Below, one piece after another: positions 7,682 through 16,670 of a DNA stretch of 64,000 bases. Where the stretch lies: positions 78,134-142,133 of the forward strand of contig DLCK01000072.1 of the NCBI GenBank assembly GCA_002480565.1, read 5' to 3'. Every line of letters starts with the position of its first letter. Positions within the stretch are counted from its first letter, which is position 1. A model generated the notes under the pieces. That model saw nothing but the letters and a program-made list of their open reading frames with translations. It had not been told where the DNA came from and ran no database searches. The position numbers and the translations under genes are program-made. The DNA is from Phycisphaerales bacterium UBA7800 (GTDB taxonomy: Bacteria > Planctomycetota > Phycisphaerae > Phycisphaerales > Phycisphaeraceae).

Positions 7682-9870
7682 GACGCACCTCCTGACAAGA
7701 TAATCCGAGCGTCAGCAGCCATGCAGCCTTGCCCCTTTTCAAAGACCACAAGTGGATTGATATCCAGTTCAGCCACTTGCGGGAAATCAACAACAAATTG
7801 CGAGAGCTTCAGCAGTGACTCAAGCAACGCTGCCTTATCCGCAGCCTTTTGGCCACGAACCGGATCAAGCAGTTTGGCTGAGCGTGTCTTGGCAATCATG
7901 CGCTTGGCATCCGCTTCGTCCAGTGGTGCGACGTTAAACGCGACATCCTTGAACACCTCGGTGTAGATGCCACCCATGCCGTACATGACCAGTGGGCCAA
8001 GGGATGGATCACGTGAGAGACCGAGAATAATTTCGCGTCCCTTGCCAAGCATCTTCTGAACCAGAACACCCCAGATTTCAACGTCATCGCCCATGCGTTC
8101 CTTGACGGTCTTGATCATGGTGTTATAGGCATCGCGGACTTCATCGGCGGTAGCCAGATTCAATGCCACACCGCCCACGTCGGACTTGTGCAGAATCTTG
8201 GGACCAGCAATCTTGAGCACCACCGGACCATCCATCTTCTCGGCGGCGGCGACCGCTTCATCGGCGTCGGCGGCAAGCTTAAACGGAACCGTCGGGAAGC
8301 CATACGCATCAAGCACCTGCATCGCATGAGCTTCAACCAGACTGGTGATGCCCTTGGATGTCAGATCATCAATGATCTTCGCAGCAGCGGCCTTGTCGGT
8401 CTTGATATCATCACGCTTGATGGCCTTGGTCTTGGTCCACTCGGCAAAACGACACTTGGCCATCATCGCGTTGGCGGCACTCTCAGGGAACGTATACGTC
8501 GGCACGTTGAACTTCGTGCGAAGCTCCGTCGCACCGGCCTGCACTTCGCCAGCCCCCATCAAACAGGCGACCACCGGCTTGTTGCAGAACTTACGCGTCT
8601 CACCAATTTCCTGGGCGATCTGCGTCGTGTTCGTCATCGTCTGAGGCGTCACAATCACCATCACCTGATCGACATTGTCATCGGCAGCAACGGCGTCCAA
8701 CGCAGCACGATACCGGTCATGACGAGCGTCACCAATCACGTCCACCGGATTCTTGAATGAACCGGCAGCAGGTAACTGGAATTGCAACGACTTGATGGTG
8801 TAGTCTTCAAACTTACAAAGCTCAAGGCCACTGGAAATACAGGCATCCGTCGCCATGATGCCAGGGCCCCCGGCATTGGTGACAATCGCAGTGCGACGAC
8901 CAGCGGGAAGAACCTTATCACTAAAACAGGAAGCAACGTCAAAGAGTTCTTCAACGGAGTTCACACGAATCACACCCGCTTGTTCAAGCAGTGCATCGTA
9001 GACTTCGTCGGAACCTGCCATCGAACCGGTATGCGATGCAGCGGCAGCGGCACCCTGGCTTGTCCGGCCGGTCTTGATCATCAGGATCGGCTTGGCGTTT
9101 GCGCCTCGGGTGATCTGCTGAGCCGCTTCGACAAATTTACGCCCGTCACTGATCGCTTCGACATACATCAAAATCGCATCGGTTTGATCGTCCTGAGCCA
9201 GTGATCGCATCAGATCCACTTCGGTGATATCAGCCTTATTGCCGAAACTCACAAAGCGCGAGAAGCCGATGCCGCGTGTCCCTGCGTAGTCGAGTAATGC
9301 CGAGCAAAGCGCGCCGGACTGACTGATCAAACCAATGTTCCCACGGTTAGGAGTCAGCGGGCCGAAGCTGGCGTTCATGCAGACGTTTGGATGCGTGTTG
9401 ATGATGCCCAGGCAGTTGGGGCCGAGGATGTTTAACCCCTGCTCGTCGGCATAAGCCTTCAGTGCATTCTCACGTTCGACGCCTTCACCACCGACTTCCT
9501 TGAAGCCTGCGGAGATGACCACGAAGTTTTTCACCCCCATCGCCACGCCTTGCTTGATCGTCGGCAAAACGTACGGGGCTGGAATGACAACGACGATCAG
9601 GTCGAGCTGATCGTCGTTGATTTCACTTAGTTGTGTCACGCAGCGGTGTCCGAAAAGGGAGCGTGCTTTGGGATTGACAGGGTAGATCACGCCTTGGTAG
9701 TTACCGTCAATGAGGTTCTCCATGATGGCGAACCCGACTGATCCTTCCCGGCGAGAAGCCCCGACGACTGCGATTCCCCGGGGAGCAAAGAGTGGCTCAA
9801 GGTTGCGACAGGCAACGGCCCCTTCTTCACTATCCGCAGAACATTCTGATGTTTTTAGCGCGGCTGTCAT
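7678..9870 (-). CDS. ADP-forming acetate/acyl-CoA ligase (ACD, alpha-beta fusion)
   Basis: Converts acyl-CoA + ADP + Pi to acid + ATP + CoA, giving substrate-level phosphorylation in fermenters; the reverse activates acids. The 730-residue product has, in order, a CoA-binding Rossmann domain (GIAVVGASRREGSVGFAI), succinyl-CoA-ligase-like domains with SQSGALCSALLDY, the phosphohistidine loop ASHTGSMAG with His280, and a C-terminal ATP-grasp domain (VVLKIAGPKILHKSDVGGVALNL, ELDINPLVV). Start 9870 is preferred over the ATG at 9924 because GGAA lies about 9 nt upstream. It is coupled to the downstream CoA-transferase/GNAT gene. Substrate range cannot be read from sequence. Confidence 0.9.
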   Translation of the reverse strand: MTAALKTSECSADSEEGAVACRNLEPLFAPRGIAVVGASRREGSVGFAIMENLIDGNYQGVIYPVNPKARSLFGHRCVTQLSEINDDQLDLIVVVIPAPYVLPTIKQGVAMGVKNFVVISAGFKEVGGEGVERENALKAYADEQGLNILGPNCLGIINTHPNVCMNASFGPLTPNRGNIGLISQSGALCSALLDYAGTRGIGFSRFVSFGNKADITEVDLMRSLAQDDQTDAILMYVEAISDGRKFVEAAQQITRGANAKPILMIKTGRTSQGAAAAASHTGSMAGSDEVYDALLEQAGVIRVNSVEELFDVASCFSDKVLPAGRRTAIVTNAGGPGIMATDACISSGLELCKFEDYTIKSLQFQLPAAGSFKNPVDVIGDARHDRYRAALDAVAADDNVDQVMVIVTPQTMTNTTQIAQEIGETRKFCNKPVVACLMGAGEVQAGATELRTKFNVPTYTFPESAANAMMAKCRFAEWTKTKAIKRDDIKTDKAAAAKIIDDLTSKGITSLVEAHAMQVLDAYGFPTVPFKLAADADEAVAAAEKMDGPVVLKIAGPKILHKSDVGGVALNLATADEVRDAYNTMIKTVKERMGDDVEIWGVLVQKMLGKGREIILGLSRDPSLGPLVMYGMGGIYTEVFKDVAFNVAPLDEADAKRMIAKTRSAKLLDPVRGQKAADKAALLESLLKLSQFVVDFPQVAELDINPLVVFEKGQGCMAADARIILSGGAS

Positions 9871-10063
9871 AAACACTATTCCTTTACACGACAGACAGTT
9901 GCATTTACCCATTTGTGTTGGCAAGATGGATAAAAAGTTTTTGTAGTTCGGATATAGTTGTCTTTATCAGGGTTGATGTCAAATCGAGTCGCACTTTTCA
10001 TCACATTAATTGTTTATGAGTCCGACATGACAGTGAATCAGTCAAGACAAATGCAATGTGGTT

Positions 10064-10105
10064 GGGATTTGGGATTTGGGATTTGGGATTTGGGATTTGG
10101 GATTT
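10064..10105 (+). repeat. Tandem heptamer repeat, six units of GGGATTT
   Basis: Six exact consecutive GGGATTT units, followed by a partial unit. Such perfect short arrays can expand and contract by slippage. It abuts the palindromic element copy 2. Confidence 0.9.
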
Positions 10106-10115
10106 GATCCATTTT

Positions 10116-10213
10116 ATAAAACCGCTTGCGGTTTAGCGCTCCCAGAATCGATTGGGCACCTAAACATAGTCGAGTCTCGCCTGCGCAGCGCTAAACCGCC
10201 AGCGGTTCTAAAC
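10116..10213. repeat. Palindromic element, copy 2 (ACCGCTTGCGG family)
   Basis: About 98 bp, with inverted arms 10116-10140 and 10187-10213. Both arms and the interior (GGGCACCTAAACAT, GAGTCTCGC) align with copy 1 at 4881-4973. Both copies are preceded by TTTGATC. It lies between the heptamer array and nuoC. Confidence 0.75.
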
Positions 10214-10299
10214 TCCCCCCCTGGCGACTTTCCCAAATCACGCGGTGACCTTATCATATGTTTTTGACAGAACATGCCTTCAACTTTGGATTGACGCCC

Positions 10300-10815
10300 A
10301 TGAAAGCCAGTGAAATCATTGCCCGCCTCAAGGATCAATTTGGTGACGCCATTGCTGAGAGCTTTGTCGAAGACCTTCATCCTCGCGTTCACGTTGCCCC
10401 GGAGAACTGGCGCAAGGTTGCGGAGTATCTGTACAACGAAGCGGACCTGGCCTTCGACTGGTTAGCCTGTCTCTCGGCCGTGGACTACGTGGCCGACGAT
10501 GAGTTGGCAGCGGTCTATGATCTGCGATCGGTCAAGTACAACCACTGGTTCTGTGTCAAGGTCATCACCAAACGGGATGATCCAAAAATTCCGTCGACCT
10601 GTGACCTGTGGCCGGCAGCAAACTGGCACGAACGCGAAGCCTACGACATGATGGGCATCGTCTTTGAAGGCCATCCCGACCTTCGCCGAATCCTGCTGCC
10701 CGAAGACTGGGAAGGCTTCCCCCTTCGCAAAGACTATGTCTTCCCCAAACACTACCACGGCATCCCCGGCACGTACGAAACCGACTGGAAACAACGGGCC
10801 GACTATCCCAACTGA
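10300..10815 (+). CDS. nuoC: NADH-quinone oxidoreductase subunit C (30 kDa)
   Basis: Peripheral-arm subunit of complex I. The 171-residue protein shows the 30-kDa signature EREAYDMMGIVFEGHPDLRRILLPEDWEG followed by PLRKDY. The start is uncertain: ATG 10300 (MKASEIIARL) matches the usual N-terminus, while an in-frame ATG at 10258 directly abuts a TATCAT promoter-like box and would leave no leader. No other nuo gene is in this window, so the complex-I genes appear to be scattered, or this copy is solitary. The next gene, alsD, starts only 10 bp downstream. Confidence 0.85.
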   Translation: MKASEIIARLKDQFGDAIAESFVEDLHPRVHVAPENWRKVAEYLYNEADLAFDWLACLSAVDYVADDELAAVYDLRSVKYNHWFCVKVITKRDDPKIPSTCDLWPAANWHEREAYDMMGIVFEGHPDLRRILLPEDWEGFPLRKDYVFPKHYHGIPGTYETDWKQRADYPN

Positions 10816-10825
10816 TCCCCTGCTT

Positions 10826-11602
10826 ATGACAATCCACCGACTCACTTTGACGTTGTGTCTGATCTGCCTGTCACTGTTGACCGGTTGCACACATTCTGAT
10901 CTGGTACATCAAACCTCCAGCATTGATGCCCTGCTCCAAGGGGAATATGGCCCGTTAATCACGGTGGCTCAACTCAAAACCCAAGGCGATACCGGCATTG
11001 GAACCTTCGAACATCTCGATGGCGAAATGCTCATGCTTGATGGCATCGTCTATCAAATCCGAAGCGATGGGACTGTCCACAAACGTGACAATGACACGCA
11101 AGTCCCCTTTGCAACGGTCAAGTTTTTCAAAGCTGATCAAACCATCACCATTGACAAACCGATGCCACTTGCCAACCTGTATCAGACGCTTGATGAGCAA
11201 TTGCCCACCGACAACTGGTTTCACACCTTCATCATCAAAGGCAGCTTCAAGTCAGTCAAAACCCGAAGCGTCCCCAGACAGACTCCGCCCTACCCGCCAC
11301 TGGTCGAAGTGGTGAAACAGCAACCCACATGGACCTTTGAAAACGTCACCGGCACACTGGTCGGTTTTAAGTGTCCATCCTTTTCCAAAGGCCTCAATGT
11401 CCCTGGTTATCACCTGCATTTTCTGCGTGACGATCTTGCTGGCGGCGGACATGTGTTGGACTTTCAAACGAACCACGTGTCCGTAAAAATCGATAGTTCA
11501 CGTCAGTGGCAAGTGACACTACCTGATACGAAAAAATTCCGGGAGATGGATTTTGCCAAGGATCGCAGCAAGGAATTGCACAAGGTCGAAAAAGATCATT
11601 AA
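10826..11602 (+). CDS. alsD: Acetolactate decarboxylase, predicted lipoprotein
   Basis: Converts 2-acetolactate to acetoin, the committed step of acetoin/2,3-butanediol fermentation. The family core is clear: EYGPLITVAQLKTQGDTGIGTF, LDGEMLMLDG, and the zinc site YHLHFLRDDLAGGGHVLDF with His196, His198 and His209, spaced as in characterised enzymes. Unusually the N-terminus is a lipoprotein signal (basic start, hydrophobic stretch, LLTGC), so the enzyme is probably anchored outside the cytoplasmic membrane. ATG 10826 is chosen because it gives this signal peptide; the longer frame overlaps nuoC. It lies 10 bp after nuoC and is probably co-transcribed with it. Confidence 0.9.
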   Translation: MTIHRLTLTLCLICLSLLTGCTHSDLVHQTSSIDALLQGEYGPLITVAQLKTQGDTGIGTFEHLDGEMLMLDGIVYQIRSDGTVHKRDNDTQVPFATVKFFKADQTITIDKPMPLANLYQTLDEQLPTDNWFHTFIIKGSFKSVKTRSVPRQTPPYPPLVEVVKQQPTWTFENVTGTLVGFKCPSFSKGLNVPGYHLHFLRDDLAGGGHVLDFQTNHVSVKIDSSRQWQVTLPDTKKFREMDFAKDRSKELHKVEKDH

Positions 11603-11841
11603 TCGGCAAGCATACCTGGAATCAGACTCGGTCAATTCCTGGATTCAATCTGTTTCCTGCCTATTTTCCAATCGTTTCCACGTCATTTTACGCTCAATCG
11701 CTCTGATGTGACCTGATCTCAAAGCCATACTGGACCTATAGCCCTTGGCATGTGATTTGCAACGAATATCTGGAAATACTTGACCGATGATGGAAACAAA
11801 CCGATATATGTAGGTACCGCGACCTTGAACCAGGAGGCATC

Positions 11842-12699
11842 ATGTCCAATAAGTCATCCAAAAAAGAGTCGGACAAGAAAACCAAAAAACAGGTTTACAC
11901 CGAACAATGCGAAGATGAACGTCCCAAGCTTGCCAAGAAGTTCTATGAAAAAGAACTGCGGAAGTTGCAGATTGAACTGGTCAAACTCCAGGAATGGATC
12001 AAGCAGGAAGGCCTCAAAGTCGTCGTTCTTTTTGAAGGCCGTGATGCCGCAGGTAAGGGTGGCACCATCAAACGCATCACCCAGTCTCTCAACCCTCGCA
12101 TCTGTCGTGTGGTCGCTTTGGGAACGCCCACAGAACGTGAGAAGACTCAGTGGTACTTCCAACGCTATGTCCCCAATCTCCCTGCTGCAGGTGAGATGGT
12201 TCTCTTTGACCGCAGCTGGTACAACCGCGCGGGTGTCGAACGTGTGATGGGATTCTGTACGGATGATGAGTATGCCGAATTCATGCGCAGCTGCCCGGAG
12301 TTTGAACGCATGCTCATTCGCAGTGGGATCATTCTCGTGAAGTATTGGTTTAGCGTCAGTGACAAGGAACAGGAATCACGTTTCGAATCACGCATTGATG
12401 ATCCGACCAAGCGATGGAAACTTTCACCTATGGATCTGAAAAGTCGTGCCAAGTGGGTTGAATATTCCAAGGCTAAAGACAAGATGTTCGCCATCACCGA
12501 CACCAAACAATGCCCGTGGTACGTCGTGCATGCCGATGACAAGAAGCGTGCAAGACTCAATTGTATTTCACATTTACTAAGTCAAATTCCATATGAAGAT
12601 TTAACACCCAAGCCCATCAAGCTTCCACCCCGACAGGATGACACCACATATGTCCGCCCGCCGATGATGGATCAAACGTTTGTGCCTCAGGTGTATTGA
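11842..12699 (+). CDS. ppk2: Polyphosphate kinase 2 family protein
   Basis: Transfers phosphate between polyphosphate and nucleotides. The 285-residue protein is a typical one-domain PPK2: Walker A FEGRDAAGKGGTIKRI (~residue 58), WYFQRYVPNLPAAGEMVLFDRSWYNRAGVE with the Walker B Asp, and the lid region RIDDPTKRWKLSPMD. The start has a near-perfect AGGAGG 4 nt upstream. A lysine-rich N-terminus precedes the kinase core. It stands alone and ends at a strong terminator shared with the convergent xylanase gene. Whether it makes NTP or polyP in vivo cannot be read from sequence. Confidence 0.93.
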   Translation: MSNKSSKKESDKKTKKQVYTEQCEDERPKLAKKFYEKELRKLQIELVKLQEWIKQEGLKVVVLFEGRDAAGKGGTIKRITQSLNPRICRVVALGTPTEREKTQWYFQRYVPNLPAAGEMVLFDRSWYNRAGVERVMGFCTDDEYAEFMRSCPEFERMLIRSGIILVKYWFSVSDKEQESRFESRIDDPTKRWKLSPMDLKSRAKWVEYSKAKDKMFAITDTKQCPWYVVHADDKKRARLNCISHLLSQIPYEDLTPKPIKLPPRQDDTTYVRPPMMDQTFVPQVY

Positions 12700-12725
12700 G
12701 CTTGATAACCAATCCATAAAACAAA

Positions 12726-12758
12726 ACACGCTGACGCGATAAACGTCAGCGTGTTTTT
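12726..12758. terminator. Bidirectional terminator between ppk2 and xylanase
   Basis: Perfect 11-bp stem ACACGCTGACG (12726-12736) and CGTCAGCGTGT (12744-12754), loop CGATAAA, with AAAA on the left and TTTTT on the right. It serves ppk2 on + and the GH10 module operon on -. Confidence 0.9.
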
Positions 12759-12785
12759 GTTTATGGATTGAAATGAATTCAAAAA

Positions 12786-15700
12786 TTAATCCAACGTGAT
12801 CGACAGCTTATTGTCTTTGCTAGTGACAGTTGTCTTAACTGTTTTCTGTTTGCCATCGGCATTGACGGTAATGTCATATTCGCCGAGGAATCCGCGGACT
12901 TTTGTTTTGCCATCATTGGATGTGGTGGCTTTTTCGCGAGTCCACCATTGGTTGAAGACCAAATCGCGATAGACTTTCAAGCCTTTTTTCTCCGACCAGT
13001 CTTCGTTGTAGAGCGGGGAGTTTTTCTTCCAATGTCGTCCATCCCAAAAGCCCCAAAAGACGAGACTTTCAATTGCAGGATGAGCAAAGGATGCGATCAT
13101 CACGTCACGCAGGTACATCGCCTGGAGGTCTTCGTCATCGCTTAACACGTCCAGCTCGGTGATGGCAATGGGGACTTTGAACTGATTGTAAAACCGGTCG
13201 TAAGTTGCCCACATGTGGATCGGACTTGCCGTGCCGATCCCCAGATGTCCCTGCATACCGATCCCTTCGATGGGGGCACCTGCATTGCGCAAACGTCTGA
13301 TCCAAGATTCAAAGTTAGCGACTTTCACGCCTGAGAGAATGGAGTTTTCATTGATGAACATCTTGGCATCCGGGTCGAGTTGCTTGGCAAGCTTAAACCA
13401 GTTGGCTGCTTCCTCAATGCCGAGAATACTCATAAAATCGTGATTGGTTTTCGGTTCGTTAAGGACATCCCATTCAGTATGAACGCCTTTATTTGCGGTG
13501 ACGATATCGGTGATGTGTTTGCGGATTTCATCACGGAGTTTTTCAGGCTCATAGCGAAGTTGTTTTAAGCGTTCAGGTGACCGATTAAAGCTCGGCCAAA
13601 CCAAAGTGTGTCCGCGCATGGCGATGTTGTTGTTCTTCGCCCAACGGATGGCTTCGCTGATGGCTTTACGGTTTTTGGCACCCGACTCCCAAGTGCCCCA
13701 TTTCATGCCGTTTTCCAAGACTGCAAAATTAAACAACTCCGCTGCACGTTTTTGATACTCAGCATTACGCGGATTCATCCCATAAAAAAACCATCGGTAA
13801 ACAGCGGTCCCCCAGCGAAAGCCATGGCGGGTCATGTTCACATCGACCGTAGCATTGGGAACGGGATTGCCTTGAGCGTCGACGACAGTAATTTGAAGAT
13901 CAGCCTTGCGGTGTTGTTCAATCCGCGCAGCAGCTTCGGCACGCCAGGGCGCATCGTCTTCATGGCCGGTATAGAGCTTGGCTTTGATGGATGGCAGTGC
14001 GTCTTTGTCAATGGACTGACCATAGTTGTAGAGGCTCAAACCCCCTATTTCAAAGGTCTGCGGGTCAAATCCAAATTGAAAACTAAAAGCCGACTTATGC
14101 ACTGGCAAGTCCTGCTTGGCAACATACACACGCTGCAACTTGTACCAATCCTCACTCACTAAATTTCGGTTGCCAATCTGAATGAGCTTGGTCCACGGGT
14201 CTTCATCAAGCTCAAGCGTCGTCAGAAAAGATGTCTCAGCAAATTCGGTGTCAATGGCCACACTCTTGACCCAATACGTCAGCAGCAGCTTGTCACCTTT
14301 ACGGATGGGTGCTGCTGCCGGCCCGCGAAGTTGCATATCCCACATGGCATCAGGCTGCTTACTGGTCTTGATGCGAATCGCATTGGTGAACGGTTGATCC
14401 TTGACTGTAATGCGCGACACTTTGAAATGCTCAGTATTGCGGAAGGGTTTAAGATTTGCATAGGGATCACTACCCAGAAGATTGACACCTTTGATGCCTG
14501 CATATTCAGGGCCATCACCAACGGGTAACGACATGGATACAGAAACAGGTGTCGTAGAAGCGACTGTTTTTTCAGACTTTTGAGCAGGTTTCACGGAGAC
14601 CGATGCGGACTGATCGTTGACGGGTTTGCCGTCGGGGTCCAATGCGGTATCGCCGGAAGTGACGGTGATCCATTGCACGTCCATACTGCCCTGCTGGACA
14701 TAGTAAAGCGCCAGATGCAGTCGTACGCCCAAGGCACCATCGGGGACATCCAGTATCTTGGAGATGATCGCCCAATCGGGATTGGTGCCTTTGAATGTTT
14801 TGATGGCTTGGTAGGGTCCGACTTTTTTATTGTTCTTATCCACGAACATGGCCTGGACGGTGCCACTTTTCCAAGACTTGCTGCCGGGGATGATATTGTT
14901 CCATCGGACTTTCGAGGAAATGGTGATTTGCTTAGCGCCCTTGAGTCCGGTGTACTGTTCGAGGACGCAACCTTTGCCCGCATTCTGGACTTCCAAGAAG
15001 GCATAGCTTTGACCATTTTGCACAACCGGTTTGGGTGAACCTTCCTTGTTGTACCATCGTTCGATTTTGCCATCGCCATCTGCATCAAGCAGTTTGGGGT
15101 TGTTGACCAGTTGCATACCAGGTGTTGCAGAAACACTGCTCGTCGTTACTGGCGTTGGCTTGGGAGCAGCTTTGGCTACAGGTGTTGGAGCTGCGACGTG
15201 ACCGTCAATAACTTTGCCAGCAGGGTCCATGGCAATGTTTCCGGGATTAGCGGTGATCCATTGGACATCCAAAGTGCCTTGCTGGACGTAGTACAACGCA
15301 AGATGCAGGCGGACACCGAGTGCGCCATCGGGGACATCGAGCGTTTTGGAGATGGTAGTCCAATTGGCTTGGGTACCTTTAAAATTTTGGATGGCTTGAT
15401 AGGGTCCGACTTTTTTATTGTTACTGTTGACGAACATGGCTTGGACGATACCGACCATCCACGACTTCTTGCCGGGTGTGATATTGTTCCAACGGACATT
15501 GGCTGCAAAGGTAACCTGCTTGGCACCCTTGAGTCCGGTGTATTGTTCGAGGACGCAGCCTTTGCCTGCATCGGTGACTTGCAGTTGAACAAAGCTTTGC
15601 CCATCCACAGTGACAGGTTTGGGTGAGCCTTCTTTGTTGTACCAACTGTCAACTTTGCCGTTGGCATCGGTATCAGCGAGTGTCGGATTTCGGACGAGTT

Positions 15701-15791
15701 GTGTATCGGCATGCGCGAAAGTCGCGTGCATCAAGGGCAGGATAAGCGTCAGCGTCAAACACGCTGTTTTCCAGGAGAAACCAAACTTCAT
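12786..15791 (-). CDS. Secreted GH10 endo-beta-1,4-xylanase with duplicated N-terminal modules
   Basis: 1001 residues, exported (signal peptide residues 1-28 ending AFAHA-like). Two nearly identical ~168-residue modules (about 31-198 and 226-393; WYNKEGSPKPV, GKGCVLEQYTGLKGAKQ, NNKKVGPYQAI) are beta-rich, CBM-like, and joined by Thr/Ala/Pro linkers. A third CBM-like region (~425-600) and an Ig-like strand set (ADLQITVVDAQGNPVPNA) precede the GH10 barrel (~650-930), with acid/base Glu779 in EWDVLNEP and nucleophile Glu879 in ITELDV. A small C-terminal beta domain follows. AAAGGAAA precedes the ATG. It is the last gene of a LacI, pseudopilin, xylanase run on the minus strand (30-bp gap), so LacI control is likely. 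Xylan is the probable substrate. Confidence 0.93.
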   Translation of the reverse strand: MKFGFSWKTACLTLTLILPLMHATFAHADTQLVRNPTLADTDANGKVDSWYNKEGSPKPVTVDGQSFVQLQVTDAGKGCVLEQYTGLKGAKQVTFAANVRWNNITPGKKSWMVGIVQAMFVNSNNKKVGPYQAIQNFKGTQANWTTISKTLDVPDGALGVRLHLALYYVQQGTLDVQWITANPGNIAMDPAGKVIDGHVAAPTPVAKAAPKPTPVTTSSVSATPGMQLVNNPKLLDADGDGKIERWYNKEGSPKPVVQNGQSYAFLEVQNAGKGCVLEQYTGLKGAKQITISSKVRWNNIIPGSKSWKSGTVQAMFVDKNNKKVGPYQAIKTFKGTNPDWAIISKILDVPDGALGVRLHLALYYVQQGSMDVQWITVTSGDTALDPDGKPVNDQSASVSVKPAQKSEKTVASTTPVSVSMSLPVGDGPEYAGIKGVNLLGSDPYANLKPFRNTEHFKVSRITVKDQPFTNAIRIKTSKQPDAMWDMQLRGPAAAPIRKGDKLLLTYWVKSVAIDTEFAETSFLTTLELDEDPWTKLIQIGNRNLVSEDWYKLQRVYVAKQDLPVHKSAFSFQFGFDPQTFEIGGLSLYNYGQSIDKDALPSIKAKLYTGHEDDAPWRAEAAARIEQHRKADLQITVVDAQGNPVPNATVDVNMTRHGFRWGTAVYRWFFYGMNPRNAEYQKRAAELFNFAVLENGMKWGTWESGAKNRKAISEAIRWAKNNNIAMRGHTLVWPSFNRSPERLKQLRYEPEKLRDEIRKHITDIVTANKGVHTEWDVLNEPKTNHDFMSILGIEEAANWFKLAKQLDPDAKMFINENSILSGVKVANFESWIRRLRNAGAPIEGIGMQGHLGIGTASPIHMWATYDRFYNQFKVPIAITELDVLSDDEDLQAMYLRDVMIASFAHPAIESLVFWGFWDGRHWKKNSPLYNEDWSEKKGLKVYRDLVFNQWWTREKATTSNDGKTKVRGFLGEYDITVNADGKQKTVKTTVTSKDNKLSITLD

Positions 15792-15821
15792 TTCTATTTC
15801 CTTTCACCGGGTCGGTGGATT

Positions 15822-16595
15822 TTATTGCGGGATATTATTGGGGCGCATGTTCCGCGCCAGGATGGAGTCAGGTGTCAAGTGAGCTGCGTGGCCGTCAATA
15901 AACAAGCCACTGGTGACCCATTGTCCGTTGTCAGCATACGCGCCTGCTTCTCGGAAGCGGATTTTGTATTTTGGAGGTGAATCAGACATCCCCCAGCCGT
16001 CAGTATTGTCACCGATGTAGACCAAAGCTTGATCGTTGAGCGTTGTGGAGGATGCTGAATATTCTGAACCATAGGGACTGTAACGATCCCAGAATTTACC
16101 GAAGCTATTGGCGTAGGGTGTTGATTCACTGCTTAATGAACTGTCCATAAAGACGATGACTTCTGAGTCTCGGCCAATGTCTTTAAGATGCGTATTGGGA
16201 CGACCACTGCTCCCGGATCGCCACATGATCGCGGGGTTGGCAGCATATTGCCAATAGTTGTTACCGTCATATTTATGCCAACGAGAGTTGGGGCATTGAA
16301 TGAGTTGCTTGTTGTCATTGAGATAGGTCATGTAGACTTTTTGATACTGTGATTTGTAGCTGTTACCAATATCAAATGCCCATGGGAATCCTTCTTTGTT
16401 ATCGCTGAGATACAAGGACTGCCCCACTCCAATTTGTCGTAAACCTGTAAGACATTTGACACCTCGCGCGGTAACACGAGCCTGCTTTAATGCAGGTAAT
16501 AAGATGGAGATTAAAAGCGCAACAATTGAGATCACGACCAATAACTCAATGAGCGTGAAGGCTTGTTTATACTTGTGAAAAGATTGGGTTCTCAT
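15822..16595 (-). CDS. Prepilin-like protein (N-terminal methylation motif), module 1
   Basis: 257 residues. Class III prepilin N-terminus: short basic leader, KQA then FTLIELLVVISIVALLISILLPAL, with Glu at +5, a ~20-residue hydrophobic helix, and ALKQARVTARGVKCLTGLRQIG. The residue before the cleavage point is Ala rather than Gly. The C-terminal part is a globular pseudopilin-like domain ending with the LFIDGHAAHLTP motif typical of the large planctomycete/lentisphaeral family near DUF1559/H-X9-DG proteins. ATG 16595 is preferred because GGAG lies about 9 nt upstream. It lies between a LacI gene and the GH10 gene. Exact function is unknown; surface or secretion-associated display of the neighbouring enzyme is a guess. 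Confidence 0.88.
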   Translation of the reverse strand: MRTQSFHKYKQAFTLIELLVVISIVALLISILLPALKQARVTARGVKCLTGLRQIGVGQSLYLSDNKEGFPWAFDIGNSYKSQYQKVYMTYLNDNKQLIQCPNSRWHKYDGNNYWQYAANPAIMWRSGSSGRPNTHLKDIGRDSEVIVFMDSSLSSESTPYANSFGKFWDRYSPYGSEYSASSTTLNDQALVYIGDNTDGWGMSDSPPKYKIRFREAGAYADNGQWVTSGLFIDGHAAHLTPDSILARNMRPNNIPQ

Positions 16596-16670
16596 AACCA
16601 TCTCCAGTTCATCCAATACTCATTGGCAAATACACATGACCTATGAATGACATCGGCAAAACAGCTGTCT

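Larger units (their letters stand above)
9925..10257. other. Divergent intergenic region with heptamer repeats and palindrome
   Basis: Separates the ACD operon (-) from nuoC (+). It contains six head-to-tail copies of GGGATTT at 10064-10105 and, immediately after, a palindromic element at 10116-10213. TTGATGTCAA (around 9972) is a small palindrome in the probable ACD promoter region. A TATCAT -10-like box at 10252-10257 lies ahead of nuoC. Confidence 0.5.
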
